A stretch of DNA of 64,000 bases from assembly GCA_000961725.1 (NCBI GenBank), contig LADS01000008.1, forward strand, positions 113,184-177,183, in the 5' to 3' direction. The position numbers and the translations under genes are program-made. Shown here piece after piece: positions 1 to 7,855 of this stretch. The first letter of the stretch is position 1; every line of letters begins with the position of its first letter. The notes below the pieces were generated by a model. It did no database searches. It was given only the letters and a program-made list of their open reading frames with translations, and was not told the origin of the DNA. The stretch comes from Desulfobulbaceae bacterium BRH_c16a. GTDB lineage: Bacteria; Desulfobacterota; Desulfobulbia; Desulfobulbales; Desulfocapsaceae.

Positions 1-1
1 C

Positions 2-709
2 CTATCCTTTAACTTAATAAAGGGTTTGGCTGCCGCCGGTTATCGAACCCTGGCGGTAGATAACGACCCACAAGGCAATCTCACGTCCTGTTTTCTTGAA
101 AACGAATTGACTTTGTCCGCGAATGTTATGGATATTTACAGCGGTCAGACAGTAAAGCCGCATTTCGTCTCAAAGGGCCTCGATCTGATAGGGGCGGACA
201 TACATCTTGCCAAAGTGGCCGAACATGATTTTGAGGTAATTTTTAAACTGAAAGAGGGTCTTGCCCCCTTCAGCGAGGATTATGATTTCGTAATAATAGA
301 TTGCCTGCCCTCTTTCGGATATTTGAGTACTGCCGCGTTGTATGCATCAGACCTCGTGTTGATCCCGACAAAGCCGACACAGTTTGGGTTATCGGGCATG
401 TCCGATCTTTTGGACCTAATTGAAAAAATGAGAAGCCGACTCAACGGCAATCTCACCCTCCTCGGAATCATCCTGAACTTGGTTGAGAATACAGTGATAT
501 GCAAGGAGTTTCAGTCGGTGCTGCGGAAGGCATACGGAGAAAAGGTGTTTGAAACAGAAATCAGCAAATCAGTGAAAATTGAGGAAAGCCCAACACTCAA
601 TCAATCGGTTGTTGAGTATGAACCGCAGTCAAAAAGCGCAATGCAATGTAATGCATTTACCGCCGAATTCATAAATAAAATCAAGGTTACTGACAATGGC
701 AGAAAGTAG
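2..709 (+). CDS. parA: ParA-family partition ATPase, 5' end cut by window edge
   Basis: The reading frame is open to the left edge, so the N-terminus with the P-loop lies outside the window. The visible part starts just after the usual Walker A position (LSFNLIKGLAAAGYRTLAVD) and continues with the A' motif (DNDPQGN) and the Walker B region around VIIDCLPSFGYLSTAAL. Later ParA features such as the LIPTKP segment are present. ParA proteins are ATPases that move plasmid copies apart on the nucleoid together with a centromere-binding partner. The next gene overlaps by 14 bp, as in a par operon. The family is clear; the exact ParA subtype cannot be judged without the N-terminus. Confidence 0.9.
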   Translation, partial: LSFNLIKGLAAAGYRTLAVDNDPQGNLTSCFLENELTLSANVMDIYSGQTVKPHFVSKGLDLIGADIHLAKVAEHDFEVIFKLKEGLAPFSEDYDFVIIDCLPSFGYLSTAALYASDLVLIPTKPTQFGLSGMSDLLDLIEKMRSRLNGNLTLLGIILNLVENTVICKEFQSVLRKAYGEKVFETEISKSVKIEESPTLNQSVVEYEPQSKSAMQCNAFTAEFINKIKVTDNGRK

Positions 710-986
710 AAAGAGACAGTTTGCAAAAAAGGGAGAGCAGATCCTTGGGGAAAAACCGTCAAGCATGGAAGAGCTCATGCAAGATACATCAACGCATAAT
801 GGTGACATTGCGACAAAACATACTGCCATCAATAAAGACACCCCGAAAGAGATCCGAAAAACCACTTTCATTGATTACGACCTAACGGAAAAAATGAGAC
901 TATTGGTGTTCCAAAAACGTTATAAGTCGGAAAGGGCTGTGTTTGAAGCTGCTCTGAAACTTTTAATGAAGAAAGAGGGCGTTTAA
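696..986 (+). CDS. Small partition partner (ParB-like centromere-binding candidate)
   Basis: This 96-aa basic protein starts inside the 3' end of parA, which implies translational coupling. The N-terminal half is polar and probably disordered. The C-terminal half (about residues 55-95: KTTFIDYDLTEKMRLLVF then KSERAVFEAALKLLMKK) looks like a strand followed by two helices, as in ribbon-helix-helix DNA-binding proteins. Small partners of this kind bind the centromere and repress the par promoter in type Ib systems. The role is inferred from position and fold pattern; no close family was recognised. A terminator follows 70 bp downstream. Confidence 0.65.
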   Translation: MAESRKRQFAKKGEQILGEKPSSMEELMQDTSTHNGDIATKHTAINKDTPKEIRKTTFIDYDLTEKMRLLVFQKRYKSERAVFEAALKLLMKKEGV

Positions 987-1056
987 GAGTGGGGCGACAG
1001 AACCTCCCTGAATCGATATACGTTCATCACGATAATTCTTGGTAGGATTGAAGAAT

Positions 1057-1088
1057 GCCCCCGTTAGCTTTGGTTACGGGGGCTTTTT
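1057..1088 (+). terminator. Rho-independent terminator of the par operon
   Basis: An 8-bp perfect GC-rich stem (GCCCCCGT at 1057-1064 with ACGGGGGC at 1076-1083) and an 11-nt loop are followed by five T residues. It lies 70 bp after the stop of the small par gene and ends the rightward operon. Confidence 0.9.
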
Positions 1089-1093
1089 GCTTT

Positions 1094-1252
1094 GATATAA
1101 AAACCGTCCAGGTGTCCGTCCGGATCCCGCTTTTCGGGTATCAATGAAGCCGCTGCCGGCGCGATCGGGCTCATCACTTTGATACCAAATATTTTCCAAC
1201 CATCACCGGCGCCGGTCTGATCTCAAGCGGGAGACTCGGCCGACTGGTATCA
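1094..1252 (+). repeat. GGTATCA four-box element, copy A
   Basis: This is one of six intergenic elements with four heptamer boxes at fixed distances. The boxes here begin at 1094 (degenerate GATATAA), 1137 (GGTATCA), 1180 (TGATACC, inverted) and 1246 (GGTATCA), giving steps of 43, 43 and 66 bp. The conserved ACC-GGC-GCC-GGT palindrome after the third box is present near 1206. It follows the par terminator directly. No coding potential was seen. Confidence 0.75.
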
Positions 1253-1288
1253 TTTCTCGAAAGCACACCGTCCGCCTCTTTTGCAGTC

Positions 1289-1348
1289 AATACGCTTATT
1301 CATCAATACGTCAATGCATCATTGCGCCAATACGGCATTATGTTAAAT
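1289..1348 (+). other. dif/Xer-like site with AATACG repeats (candidate resolution or centromere site)
   Basis: TTATGTTAAAT at 1338-1348 is identical to the XerD-binding arm of chromosomal dif and plasmid pdif sites. It is preceded by a 6-bp centre (1332-1337) and an 11-bp arm ATTGCGCCAAT (1321-1331) that matches the E. coli XerC arm at 6 of 11 positions, so the 11-6-11 geometry is kept. The hexamer AATACG also occurs three times (1289, 1305, 1329). The patch could therefore be a plasmid dimer resolution site, a centromere for the adjacent par genes, or both. Confidence 0.5.
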
Positions 1349-1444
1349 CACAAACTAATTGGATATATTTACGTTCACTTAGCATTGATCGATAACTTGA
1401 TGAAACCCCGCCTTGATGGACGGGGCTCGTGACACTTGATCCCG

Positions 1445-3022
1445 TCAAGCCGCTATTTTCAACACTCGACTCTCTGCCGGGAACAGTGGAGCGTCTATAT
1501 TGTCTTCATACGTTTTTACATCTTCAAAACTCTTCACAACATCCTGTTTCTCGTGTACCAATTTTTCAAATGACTCGGTTCCATAGTCATCCGGCAACCA
1601 TCCCTTGCCTATGCACGCCGCAACGTTAAATCGCCGCAAAATATCCTTATCCAAAAACGTCAAGTGCAAGGTCCCTTTTTTGTGAGCGGTAACCTTGAAA
1701 TAGGTGCTGTAAATAGCCTTGTTTTCTCCCTGGGCAAACGCCCGCTCGATTGCACTCACCATTGAGCAATAGGGCCTCATGCCATCAAAATAGTTCATTA
1801 CAAGATCAATGTCGCGTATGACCTGGGCCGCTTGCCAATTCAATTCCCATCTCCCCCAGTTAATGAAGGGCAAGCCATAACTGCCATATATCGGGATAAT
1901 CACCCGTTCACCGACCTTGAAAGCGTTGTTGGTTTTCCAGCCATTAAAATAATGGATGTTTTTCTCGTAAATGGTGTCCCGGTAACTGCTTTCGATTGTA
2001 AACCGGTCAAACAGGGCAATCACGGAATCCAGGATAGTTTTCTCGTGACCTCCGATTATATTCAGGATAAACGCCCTGACGTTGTTTTCAGTGAAATCCA
2101 TTTCGCACTGCTGGGAAAGTTGATGCTCGAATTCTTCTCGTTTCTTTTTGGTTAAACGCTCTGTGACAACATCGAGTTCGAGAGCCGATCGCCAGAAATT
2201 TTTCCTGACATCACGAACTGTTTTGTTTACCGTGTCTTGCAACATGGATGTGAGATCTTTTGAACCTCTGATGTTTTTAGGCTCTTGATTTAACCCAATA
2301 TAAGTATGTACTTTTGAGTAATTTCTGTAATAGGCAACTATTGTTTCGGTGCAAACGGCAACAACCTGGTTGTAGTGTGCAACCATCTCCCTGATCGTTT
2401 TGCCGGTTGAAAGAGCATGTTCCCCCTGGACGGTATCTTTACATTCCCAGGCCTTGTCCTTGGCCCCTGCAAATAAGTCCTCCTCAACATTCCGCTCAAC
2501 AATTATGTTTATCAGGGCAACATCAACACTCGTTGTTCGCTCTGCATCTAAAAACGCCCCTTCGTAATATTCGATTTCCGCCCCCAACTCCTCAAGTATC
2601 CTCGCCAAGAGCTTGCGAGAATTCGTGTACGGATTTTTCAAGGTTTCGGCATTCAGGACGCAAATAATCTGCCCCTTGTAAAGAATATCAATGGCCTTCA
2701 AAAGGTGCTTATCTCCTTCGTCAAATGGGGGATTTGATATGATGAGATCAAATTTATCCGGTCCAGCAAAAGACAAGAAATCACTATCAATGACCTTGAA
2801 TCCTTTCTCCCTGAGAATGGCTCGCAGGTTCTCATCGATTTCAATAGCCATGATTTCTGGCCTATGATGCATGTCTCTCCAGCGCTCACGAACCTTTTCA
2901 GCCAGATCCCCTTTGCCGCCTTGGGGCTCCAAAATCATTCTAGGGTGGCCAACAATTTTCTTGACCATCTTTCCAGCTAAAAAATCGGAAATGGGAAACA
3001 GATTTTTGTTGTAGGTAAGCAT
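1445..3022 (-). CDS. DNA adenine methyltransferase-like protein with DUF4942-type C-terminus
   Basis: A 525-aa protein. The start at 3022 is chosen because AAGGAG lies about 8 bp upstream; a longer frame reaches 3097. Residues about 29-44 carry a SAM-binding motif I variant (LEPQGGKGDLAEKV), and NPPF at about residue 96 is the catalytic motif of N6-adenine and related methyltransferases. The long C-terminal part resembles the DUF4942 region found in plasmid and phage methyltransferases. Self-methylation of incoming plasmid DNA would protect it from restriction; that role is inferred. Expression probably starts in the 740-bp upstream region, which is shared with the ArdC-like gene at 58.6-59.5 kb. 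It is convergent with the par operon. Confidence 0.8.
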   Translation of the reverse strand: MLTYNKNLFPISDFLAGKMVKKIVGHPRMILEPQGGKGDLAEKVRERWRDMHHRPEIMAIEIDENLRAILREKGFKVIDSDFLSFAGPDKFDLIISNPPFDEGDKHLLKAIDILYKGQIICVLNAETLKNPYTNSRKLLARILEELGAEIEYYEGAFLDAERTTSVDVALINIIVERNVEEDLFAGAKDKAWECKDTVQGEHALSTGKTIREMVAHYNQVVAVCTETIVAYYRNYSKVHTYIGLNQEPKNIRGSKDLTSMLQDTVNKTVRDVRKNFWRSALELDVVTERLTKKKREEFEHQLSQQCEMDFTENNVRAFILNIIGGHEKTILDSVIALFDRFTIESSYRDTIYEKNIHYFNGWKTNNAFKVGERVIIPIYGSYGLPFINWGRWELNWQAAQVIRDIDLVMNYFDGMRPYCSMVSAIERAFAQGENKAIYSTYFKVTAHKKGTLHLTFLDKDILRRFNVAACIGKGWLPDDYGTESFEKLVHEKQDVVKSFEDVKTYEDNIDAPLFPAESRVLKIAA

Positions 3023-3125
3023 TTTCAAATCTCCTTGGTGGTTGTCAGCATGTGGGCATGTCACGCGCGGGTCCAGCATAAGCGTCCAATGTTCCACAAG
3101 AATCTTAACGGACTGATCTTTTGGT

Positions 3126-3864
3126 CCTTTTCAATATGTTTCCCCAGGTTTCTAAAACCTGGCTCCCAGCGGGAAAGAGCTTTTCCGAGAGAGCTTTCAA
3201 AAAAACGTAACCAACGGGCGCGTTTTCTTTGGAAGCTGCAAAAGAACGAAGTGACCAGGGGCCGTTAAGAGGATGCAAGGGCGGGATTGAAGTCCTTTTT
3301 TTCAGTGCTTTTCTGAAAAAAATCAATCCCCTCGTCTTGGCCCTTGCATCCTCTTAGGCCCCGCAGCTACCAATCAAGCGCTCTTTGCTTGACTGACTAA
3401 AGCTGTGGCTGTGGGCTGTTGTGGTTGTTATCGACGCCAGTCTGTGGGCTACAACTGACAGGCATCGCACACCTGACTTAAAATGCCTCAATCAAGATGA
3501 ATGTGACTGTGCGGGGTATGTTTCCTGCGGACGCTGTCACAGCAGGAATAAATTCCACGGCACAACGTGAAGGATCCGAAACACAAAGAGATAGGTGATA
3601 GATAAAACTCTGAAGATAATTGGCAGAAATAGGCCTGAAGGATCGTGCCGGCCGACTCGCCTTTTATAACTGATTGGCGGTGATTGCAGCGTAGCGGAAA
3701 CGCCGGGAATGAGATGAGAAAAGAGCGCGACGGCCGGGTAAGCCGGAAGCCGATCAACACCCAAAAACAAAAAGAGATGTTTTTCCTTGTTCCGGTATCA
3801 AAATCCTTTTCTGGGGTTTCTCCGGATCCCGCTTTATGGTATCAAAAAGGCAGCTGCAGGCACG
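3126..3864 (-). repeat. 740-bp direct repeat, copy 1 (candidate leading-region promoter block)
   Basis: This non-coding block is nearly identical to 59576-60317. It lies between the methyltransferase start and the next plus-strand gene. It contains an 8-bp hairpin (CCAGGTTT/AAACCTGG, 3144-3162), the long hairpin at 3258-3362 and, at its far end, the first boxes of GGTATCA element B. Both copies sit directly upstream of a minus-strand gene with an antirestriction-type product. Short open frames within it are not conserved as proteins between the copies and carry no credible start signals. Confidence 0.85.
3258..3362 (-). promoter_or_regulatory. Long hairpin, candidate single-stranded-DNA promoter (copy 1)
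   Basis: Arms pair in order: GGGGCC (3258) with GGCCCC (3357-3362), a perfect 16-bp segment 3267-3282 with 3340-3355, GGGATTGA (3283-3290) with TCAATCCC (3323-3330), and a T-rich tract ending in CAG with CTGAAAAAAA (3313-3322). A 9-nt bulge lies on the right arm. Such a structure would fold in single-stranded DNA. Together with the gene orientation it suggests an F-plasmid Frpo-like promoter; this function is inferred. Confidence 0.6.
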
Positions 3865-3997
3865 GACCAGGAGGAGTTTGTGATATCAAAATGTCTCTTC
3901 GCCTGGTCGATGTCGGGCGGATCTCGAACCGATCACTCGGAACCCTGATATCAAAAGCCGAATCTGCAAGAGAACTGAATCGTCCCATGTGGTATCA
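3794..3997 (+). repeat. GGTATCA four-box element, copy B (with a fifth box)
   Basis: Boxes begin at 3794 (GGTATCA), 3839 (GGTATCA), 3881 (TGATATC) and 3946 (TGATATCA), steps 45, 42 and 65 bp, with a further GGTATCA at 3991. The conserved CAGCTGCAGGCACG stretch follows the second box, as in copy F. The element lies between the 740-bp promoter block on the left and the tandem-domain gene on the right. Confidence 0.75.
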
Positions 3998-4097
3998 TGA
4001 ATCAAACAACCTGTTGACAAAGCGCAATATTTGATCATCTAATGGCAAGACAAAAAGTCACAGACACAAACAACAAAAGCAAAAACCTTGTAAAACC

Positions 4098-4583
4098 ATG
4101 AAAAAGAGAATCGCCCTCAACTTAACCCAACCAAACGCATTTTTAAAAGATGTGCCAGGCGTGACAACCATCGTCAACTATCTAGTGACGAGAGAATTCG
4201 GTGCCATGCATTTGGAACCTCAGGAAGACAATGAGTTGTTCGAAGCAATGAAAATTATTGCTGCAAGAAGACTGAAACAACGTATTCAAGAAGAATATGA
4301 TGTTAAAAGAAAAGCAAAGAATCCCATAAATATTAAACCGACAAAAAAGTCGATTGCCCTCTATCTTGAGCCTCAAAACGAATTCTTAAAAGATGTTTCA
4401 GGAATTTCACTTATCGTCAACTATCTCATTTCTGAAGAGTTTGGATACGAATGTTATCCCGACAACAAAGAAGAAAATGAACTTATCGAGGCACAAAAAA
4501 TAATTCTAGCGGTAAGGTTTGCAAAAAAAATCAAAGAGGAGAAAGAACAAGCAACAATCATCGAAAAACTGAACAAAATCTAA
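4098..4583 (+). CDS. Tandem-domain small protein, possible RHH-type relaxosome or regulator protein
   Basis: A 161-aa protein made of two copies of one ~75-aa domain. KKRIALNLTQPNAFLKDV at the N-terminus matches KKSIALYLEPQNEFLKDV at about residue 86, and each is followed by a VNYL(V/I) helix and an E-rich ENEL.EA.KII segment. A third copy of the domain is the 71-aa protein at 5275. The strand-helix-helix pattern recalls ribbon-helix-helix proteins, and F-plasmid TraY is itself a tandem RHH protein encoded just before the tra genes. The match to TraY is by architecture and position only. No strong Shine-Dalgarno sequence precedes the start. Confidence 0.6.
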   Translation: MKKRIALNLTQPNAFLKDVPGVTTIVNYLVTREFGAMHLEPQEDNELFEAMKIIAARRLKQRIQEEYDVKRKAKNPINIKPTKKSIALYLEPQNEFLKDVSGISLIVNYLISEEFGYECYPDNKEENELIEAQKIILAVRFAKKIKEEKEQATIIEKLNKI

Positions 4584-5274
4584 AGATATCATTTCATCAA
4601 ACAGAACTCTTTTTTGTTGGTATATTCTGATAGCAAAAAAGAAATTACTGAAAGCCAACAACCATCTCACACAAACATATTCGATCACTACCTCCTGCAG
4701 TTTGAGCGGCATCCCACTGATAATTCCCCACCAACACCCTTCCTGATTGGAGCCAAATTAAGTTAGGTTAAAATTATTTTTACTCCATTGAAAAATAATT
4801 TCATTTTTCGTTTTCTCCCCCCAGGTTACGGCTACATTTTCGCTAAACATTTCGCAACATTATCTATAGCAAATCACCCAACCACGGCTGACACACTGTT
4901 GTTGACATAGGTATAAATACCCATGTCACGTTTGCAAAAATGTGGTTTCAAGAAAATCTCTCCAGCAAATCAACATCATTTATATAGAGTTATTCATTTG
5001 TTTTTATGACATTTTTTATAATTACACGAAGCAATATCAACACGGATGTTTACTTTACTATTTTATGTTTGTACTATATCGTACTAGTGTAATATCGCAA
5101 TAATGTAACGGCAAGACTGTGTGACATTTCGCCTAACATTATCAAGCAATGGGGCACTTCCCAAATTAAACTCAATTGTGTTAACATGCCGCCCGTTTCG
5201 TTGATGGCAAAACAAGAGCATGTTGTTTCAGGTGGCTCTCGTTTTAAATGTAAGCAATAGCGGAAGGAAATATT
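4584..5274. other. 691-bp AT-rich non-coding region upstream of the transfer operon
   Basis: No convincing gene is present. The region holds a perfect 10-bp inverted repeat, AATTATTTTT/AAAAATAATT, at 4772-4800, a dyad at 4904-4927, and a GTAC-TATATC-GTAC-TAG patch near 5070-5095 in a very AT-rich setting that could include the tra promoter. The tra genes begin to the right, so regulation of the operon most likely takes place here. Confidence 0.5.
4904..4927. promoter_or_regulatory. Palindromic operator candidate
   Basis: GACAT-a-GGTAT-aa-ATACC-c-ATGTC is a 24-bp dyad with a single mismatched pair. The -35-like TTGACA overlaps its left end, but no -10 sits at the right distance, so a repressor or activator site is more likely than a promoter core. 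The half-site GGTAT recalls the GGTATCA boxes elsewhere in the plasmid. Confidence 0.45.
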
Positions 5275-5490
5275 ATGAACAAATGTGGCCGATTTACTAT
5301 TAGTTTGGATGATGGCAACGAGTGGTTTAATGCGTTCCCGCATAAATCGAAATTAGTAAATTTTCTTCTGGCAGAAGTGTTTGCCGATGAATCATCAAAG
5401 GCTGTTCAATCGAATCCCGATATGGCGGATGCTTATAAGATAGTTAAAGCACAAAAATTGATCAGAGGAGATTCGAAAATAAATAAATGA
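5275..5490 (+). CDS. Single-domain paralogue of the tandem protein at 4098
   Basis: A 71-aa protein with a good ribosome binding site (AAGGAA, 7 bp before ATG). Its sequence follows the same pattern as each half of the 161-aa protein: a short strand (FTISL), N-x-F, then a KSKLVNFLLAEVF helix and an A.KI..A..L helix. It may be a monomeric version of the same DNA-binding fold. Position just ahead of the transfer operon suggests a role in its control or in the relaxosome, but this is inference. Confidence 0.55.
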   Translation: MNKCGRFTISLDDGNEWFNAFPHKSKLVNFLLAEVFADESSKAVQSNPDMADAYKIVKAQKLIRGDSKINK

Positions 5491-5596
5491 GAAGCAAACA
5501 ATGTTCTGGTGGAAAATGGAAACACCTTGAACCTGGAAGCATCAACAAGATGTGAAAAACTCCAAATCAAACAGAAAGGGGAGAGCGAAACCGTAA

Positions 5597-5758
5597 ATGG
5601 CAAATTTGATAAACTGTATAGTGGTTGGACTTTTCTTATTAATGTCCTGTAGTCGGTTACCCGACCATGGAGAATGTTTTAGTTATATCTCAAAAGAGAT
5701 CCGACCGGAAAAGACAGACGTAATCCACGAGCAACGTTACAACATTGTCGACCTTTAA
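5597..5758 (+). CDS. Small lipoprotein (53 aa)
   Basis: A short frame starts with a positively neutral N-terminus, a hydrophobic stretch (NCIVVGLFLLM) and a lipobox ending at Cys18 (LMSC), followed by a polar tail of about 35 residues. It would be exported and lipid-anchored. GGGGAG lies upstream but 14 nt or more from the ATG, so translation may be weak. It ends 25 bp before the pilin gene and is probably the first gene of the transfer operon. Small lipoproteins in conjugation operons often act in entry exclusion or envelope assembly; no homologue is recognised here. Confidence 0.5.
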   Translation: MANLINCIVVGLFLLMSCSRLPDHGECFSYISKEIRPEKTDVIHEQRYNIVDL

Positions 5759-5783
5759 TAATATACAAAGAAGGGTGGTAAAA

Positions 5784-6080
5784 ATGAAAAGCATCAAGTT
5801 TTGGATTTGCAGCCTTATTTCAATTCTTTCAATCATGCCCGTTACATGTTCAGCGTTCACTGCTCCAAGTTCCGGCGACACGGGTTATGAGATATATGAG
5901 TTTGTCACAACGACCATCATGGATGGTGCCATAGGAATTACGATCTGCATAGCATTGATCGCCTTTGCAGGTTTTTGGATCGCCAGAAGCAATATTTGGG
6001 GGGCCCTGGCCTGTTTTGTTGCCGCCGTTCTTTTCTACAGTGCAGAGGATATTGCCCTGTCAATTGGTGTGTTGTTCTAG
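5784..6080 (+). CDS. traA: F-type pilin precursor (TraA-like)
   Basis: A 98-aa protein. The ATG at 5784 follows AAGGGTGG and is preferred over an in-frame ATG at 5745. A signal peptide of about 29 residues ends at CSA, leaving a mature subunit near 70 residues with two hydrophobic helices (TICIALIAFAGFWI and ALACFVAAVLFYSA). This size and topology match conjugative pilins, which assemble into the pilus shaft. It is followed after 10 bp by traL, the standard F-type order. Sequence similarity to F pilin itself is weak by eye, so the call rests on topology and position. Confidence 0.75.
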   Translation: MKSIKFWICSLISILSIMPVTCSAFTAPSSGDTGYEIYEFVTTTIMDGAIGITICIALIAFAGFWIARSNIWGALACFVAAVLFYSAEDIALSIGVLF

Positions 6081-6090
6081 GGGGCAAGAT

Positions 6091-6357
6091 ATGTATGAGA
6101 TCCCTCGATACCTCAACAAACCTTTGAGATACATAGGCTTAGAACTCACTGAAATCATGTTCGCCTACATGGGCATATTCTATGCGTTCATGGTCCGGTC
6201 GACCTTGGCCGCGCTGATATGGGTGGGAATAATGATATGGTTTGTCAAATATTCGAGGGCCTCACCTCCAGGATTCCTGAAACACTACCTCTATGCTTTT
6301 TCAATGTTCGAACTTGAACATTATCCAGACGCACAAAGGCAAAACTTTATTGAGTGA
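6091..6357 (+). CDS. traL: Conjugal transfer protein TraL
   Basis: An 88-aa protein, close to the 91 residues of F TraL. It starts MYEIPRYLNKPLRYIG, matching the YxxPxxLdxpxrilg opening of the family, and has a hydrophobic centre that would span the inner membrane. TraL is a VirB3-like inner-membrane component of the transfer channel. It lies 10 bp after the pilin gene and directly before traE. Confidence 0.9.
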   Translation: MYEIPRYLNKPLRYIGLELTEIMFAYMGIFYAFMVRSTLAALIWVGIMIWFVKYSRASPPGFLKHYLYAFSMFELEHYPDAQRQNFIE

Positions 6358-6362
6358 TAAGG

Positions 6363-6929
6363 ATGAAATTAGGAAAATATCTCGACGTGAAATCAAGTCT
6401 TTTGCAGGAAAATGCCCTGTTGAAACTAGGAATCGTACTCTTTGCTATCGCGGCCTTAATATCTTCAATAACAGCATTCAGGGCAATGAAATACTCCAGG
6501 ACAATCGTTGTGCCCAGCAGATTGGCAAGCCAATACAGTGTGTCGGAAAATTGGATGAGCGAAGAAGGGGTAAAGGCACACACAAGAGAAATATTGGATC
6601 TATTCCTCAACTATACCCCCGAATCCGCAAAAAGCAGGTTCTCCGACCTCATGAAAATGGTGCTGTTGGAAAATTATCCCGAAGTACACGAGCAACTTGA
6701 GGAGGAATTACGCTCAATTGAGAGACTGAAAATCGTCAGTACTTTCCTCATCCAAAACTACAATATTGATAATGATAAGAAGGAAGTGCGCGTTGACGGA
6801 CTAAGAAAGAAAGTATCACACGGCAGACCCATAATAGATAAAAGCGAAACATGGCTGGTGAGATACGAGATCATCGAATCGAATTTCAAGATTTTAAAAG
6901 TGTCCAAGTATGACAGGAGTGAGAAATGA
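6363..6929 (+). CDS. traE: Type IV secretion protein TraE (VirB5/VirB8-like position)
   Basis: With the ATG at 6363 the product has 188 residues, the same as F TraE; a GTG at 6354 is an alternative. A membrane helix occupies about residues 24-42 (LGIVLFAIAALISSITAF), leaving a periplasmic domain. TraE is a bitopic inner-membrane protein with a VirB8-type fold that takes part in pilus assembly. The stop overlaps the traK start as ATGA. Confidence 0.9.
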   Translation: MKLGKYLDVKSSLLQENALLKLGIVLFAIAALISSITAFRAMKYSRTIVVPSRLASQYSVSENWMSEEGVKAHTREILDLFLNYTPESAKSRFSDLMKMVLLENYPEVHEQLEEELRSIERLKIVSTFLIQNYNIDNDKKEVRVDGLRKKVSHGRPIIDKSETWLVRYEIIESNFKILKVSKYDRSEK

Positions 6930-7855
6930 GTCTCAGAACAGCCAGTTTATCACTTGCGGGAATATTAACGTTTCTTTTCTTCACCAACGTGTGTGCTGAA
7001 GATCTCTCCATTACGGCAAATGATGAGAACAACAAAGTCAACCTCACCGTTGGGAAGAACTCTGAAACAGATGTGAACCCTGTGACATCGGAGCCGGAAT
7101 CAGAACAAGAGCAGGAAGAAGAACCGGTAAAAGCGATTAAAAAGAAACGTCCGACAAACGCGAAAATTTTACGGCCCGATGTAACCAACGATGTCCATAT
7201 TTCTATCACGGAAATTAATCGGATCTCTTCAGACGAAGAGATCACGTCCATAAAATATGACAAGAAGGTAGAAAACCTAATTATTAACTACAAGGGCAAG
7301 AACGCCTATATCCTCTACACTGACCAGATAGAAGTGTTGGCGTATATCGAGACCGAGAACAATGTATACCCCGTGAGATTCATTCCGGCTGAAGTAAAAG
7401 CCGCACATTATGTTTTAAGCGATGATACACAACTCGGTAAAAGTTCCGAGTATTCGACAAGCAGTGTCAACCTTTCAAATAAAATCCACAGCACCAACAA
7501 AGAAAAACGATTTATTGAGATGCTGCAGTATGCGTACGGCAACCCTCAAACAGAAGAGGGCTCAGTAGAGATATCGAGGCTGAAGAATGTTCACCTCATA
7601 AGCGATATAGAAATTTACAAATACAAAACATACACCTTTTTAGATGATGGTCTGTACATCAACGTCTATCTGACAAGGTTGCATTCCTCCTGCCGTGAAG
7701 AAAAAGTCGAAGTGTCTGAAAAGGATTTTTTAATCCCTGAAATCGCCAATTATCCCATAGGGATATCCCTCGAACACAACCTTATCGACAAAGAAAGATA
7801 TACGCGAATATTTGTGCTCGGTGCCTCAAGTCCTGGGGGCGCGAATGAAATTTAA
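6926..7855 (+). CDS. traK: TraK-like secretin component of the transfer channel
   Basis: A 309-aa protein with a signal peptide ending near CAED, then an acidic linker (about residues 55-70, rich in E and Q) and a beta-rich C-terminal domain. F TraK (242 aa) is the VirB9-like periplasmic protein of the outer-membrane core with TraB and TraV. This protein is longer, mainly because of the linker. The start overlaps traE by 4 bp and the stop lies inside the start of traB. The call rests on order, signal peptide and the VirB9/TraK-like C-terminal pattern. Confidence 0.8.
   Translation: MSLRTASLSLAGILTFLFFTNVCAEDLSITANDENNKVNLTVGKNSETDVNPVTSEPESEQEQEEEPVKAIKKKRPTNAKILRPDVTNDVHISITEINRISSDEEITSIKYDKKVENLIINYKGKNAYILYTDQIEVLAYIETENNVYPVRFIPAEVKAAHYVLSDDTQLGKSSEYSTSSVNLSNKIHSTNKEKRFIEMLQYAYGNPQTEEGSVEISRLKNVHLISDIEIYKYKTYTFLDDGLYINVYLTRLHSSCREEKVEVSEKDFLIPEIANYPIGISLEHNLIDKERYTRIFVLGASSPGGANEI

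Noticed and set aside
3488..3770. Open frames inside the 740-bp repeat (also at 59938-60213)
   Set aside because: The frames differ between the two copies by indels, have no ribosome sites and no recognisable product; the region is regulatory.
3684..4034. A 116-codon frame on the plus strand across repeat and element B
   Set aside because: It runs through the conserved non-coding repeat and the GGTATCA boxes, which explains the open frame.
4584..5274. oriT in the region ahead of the tra operon, as in F
   Set aside because: No nic-like sequence was seen there, whereas a strong MOBQ nic region lies beside the relaxase gene at 53.9 kb.
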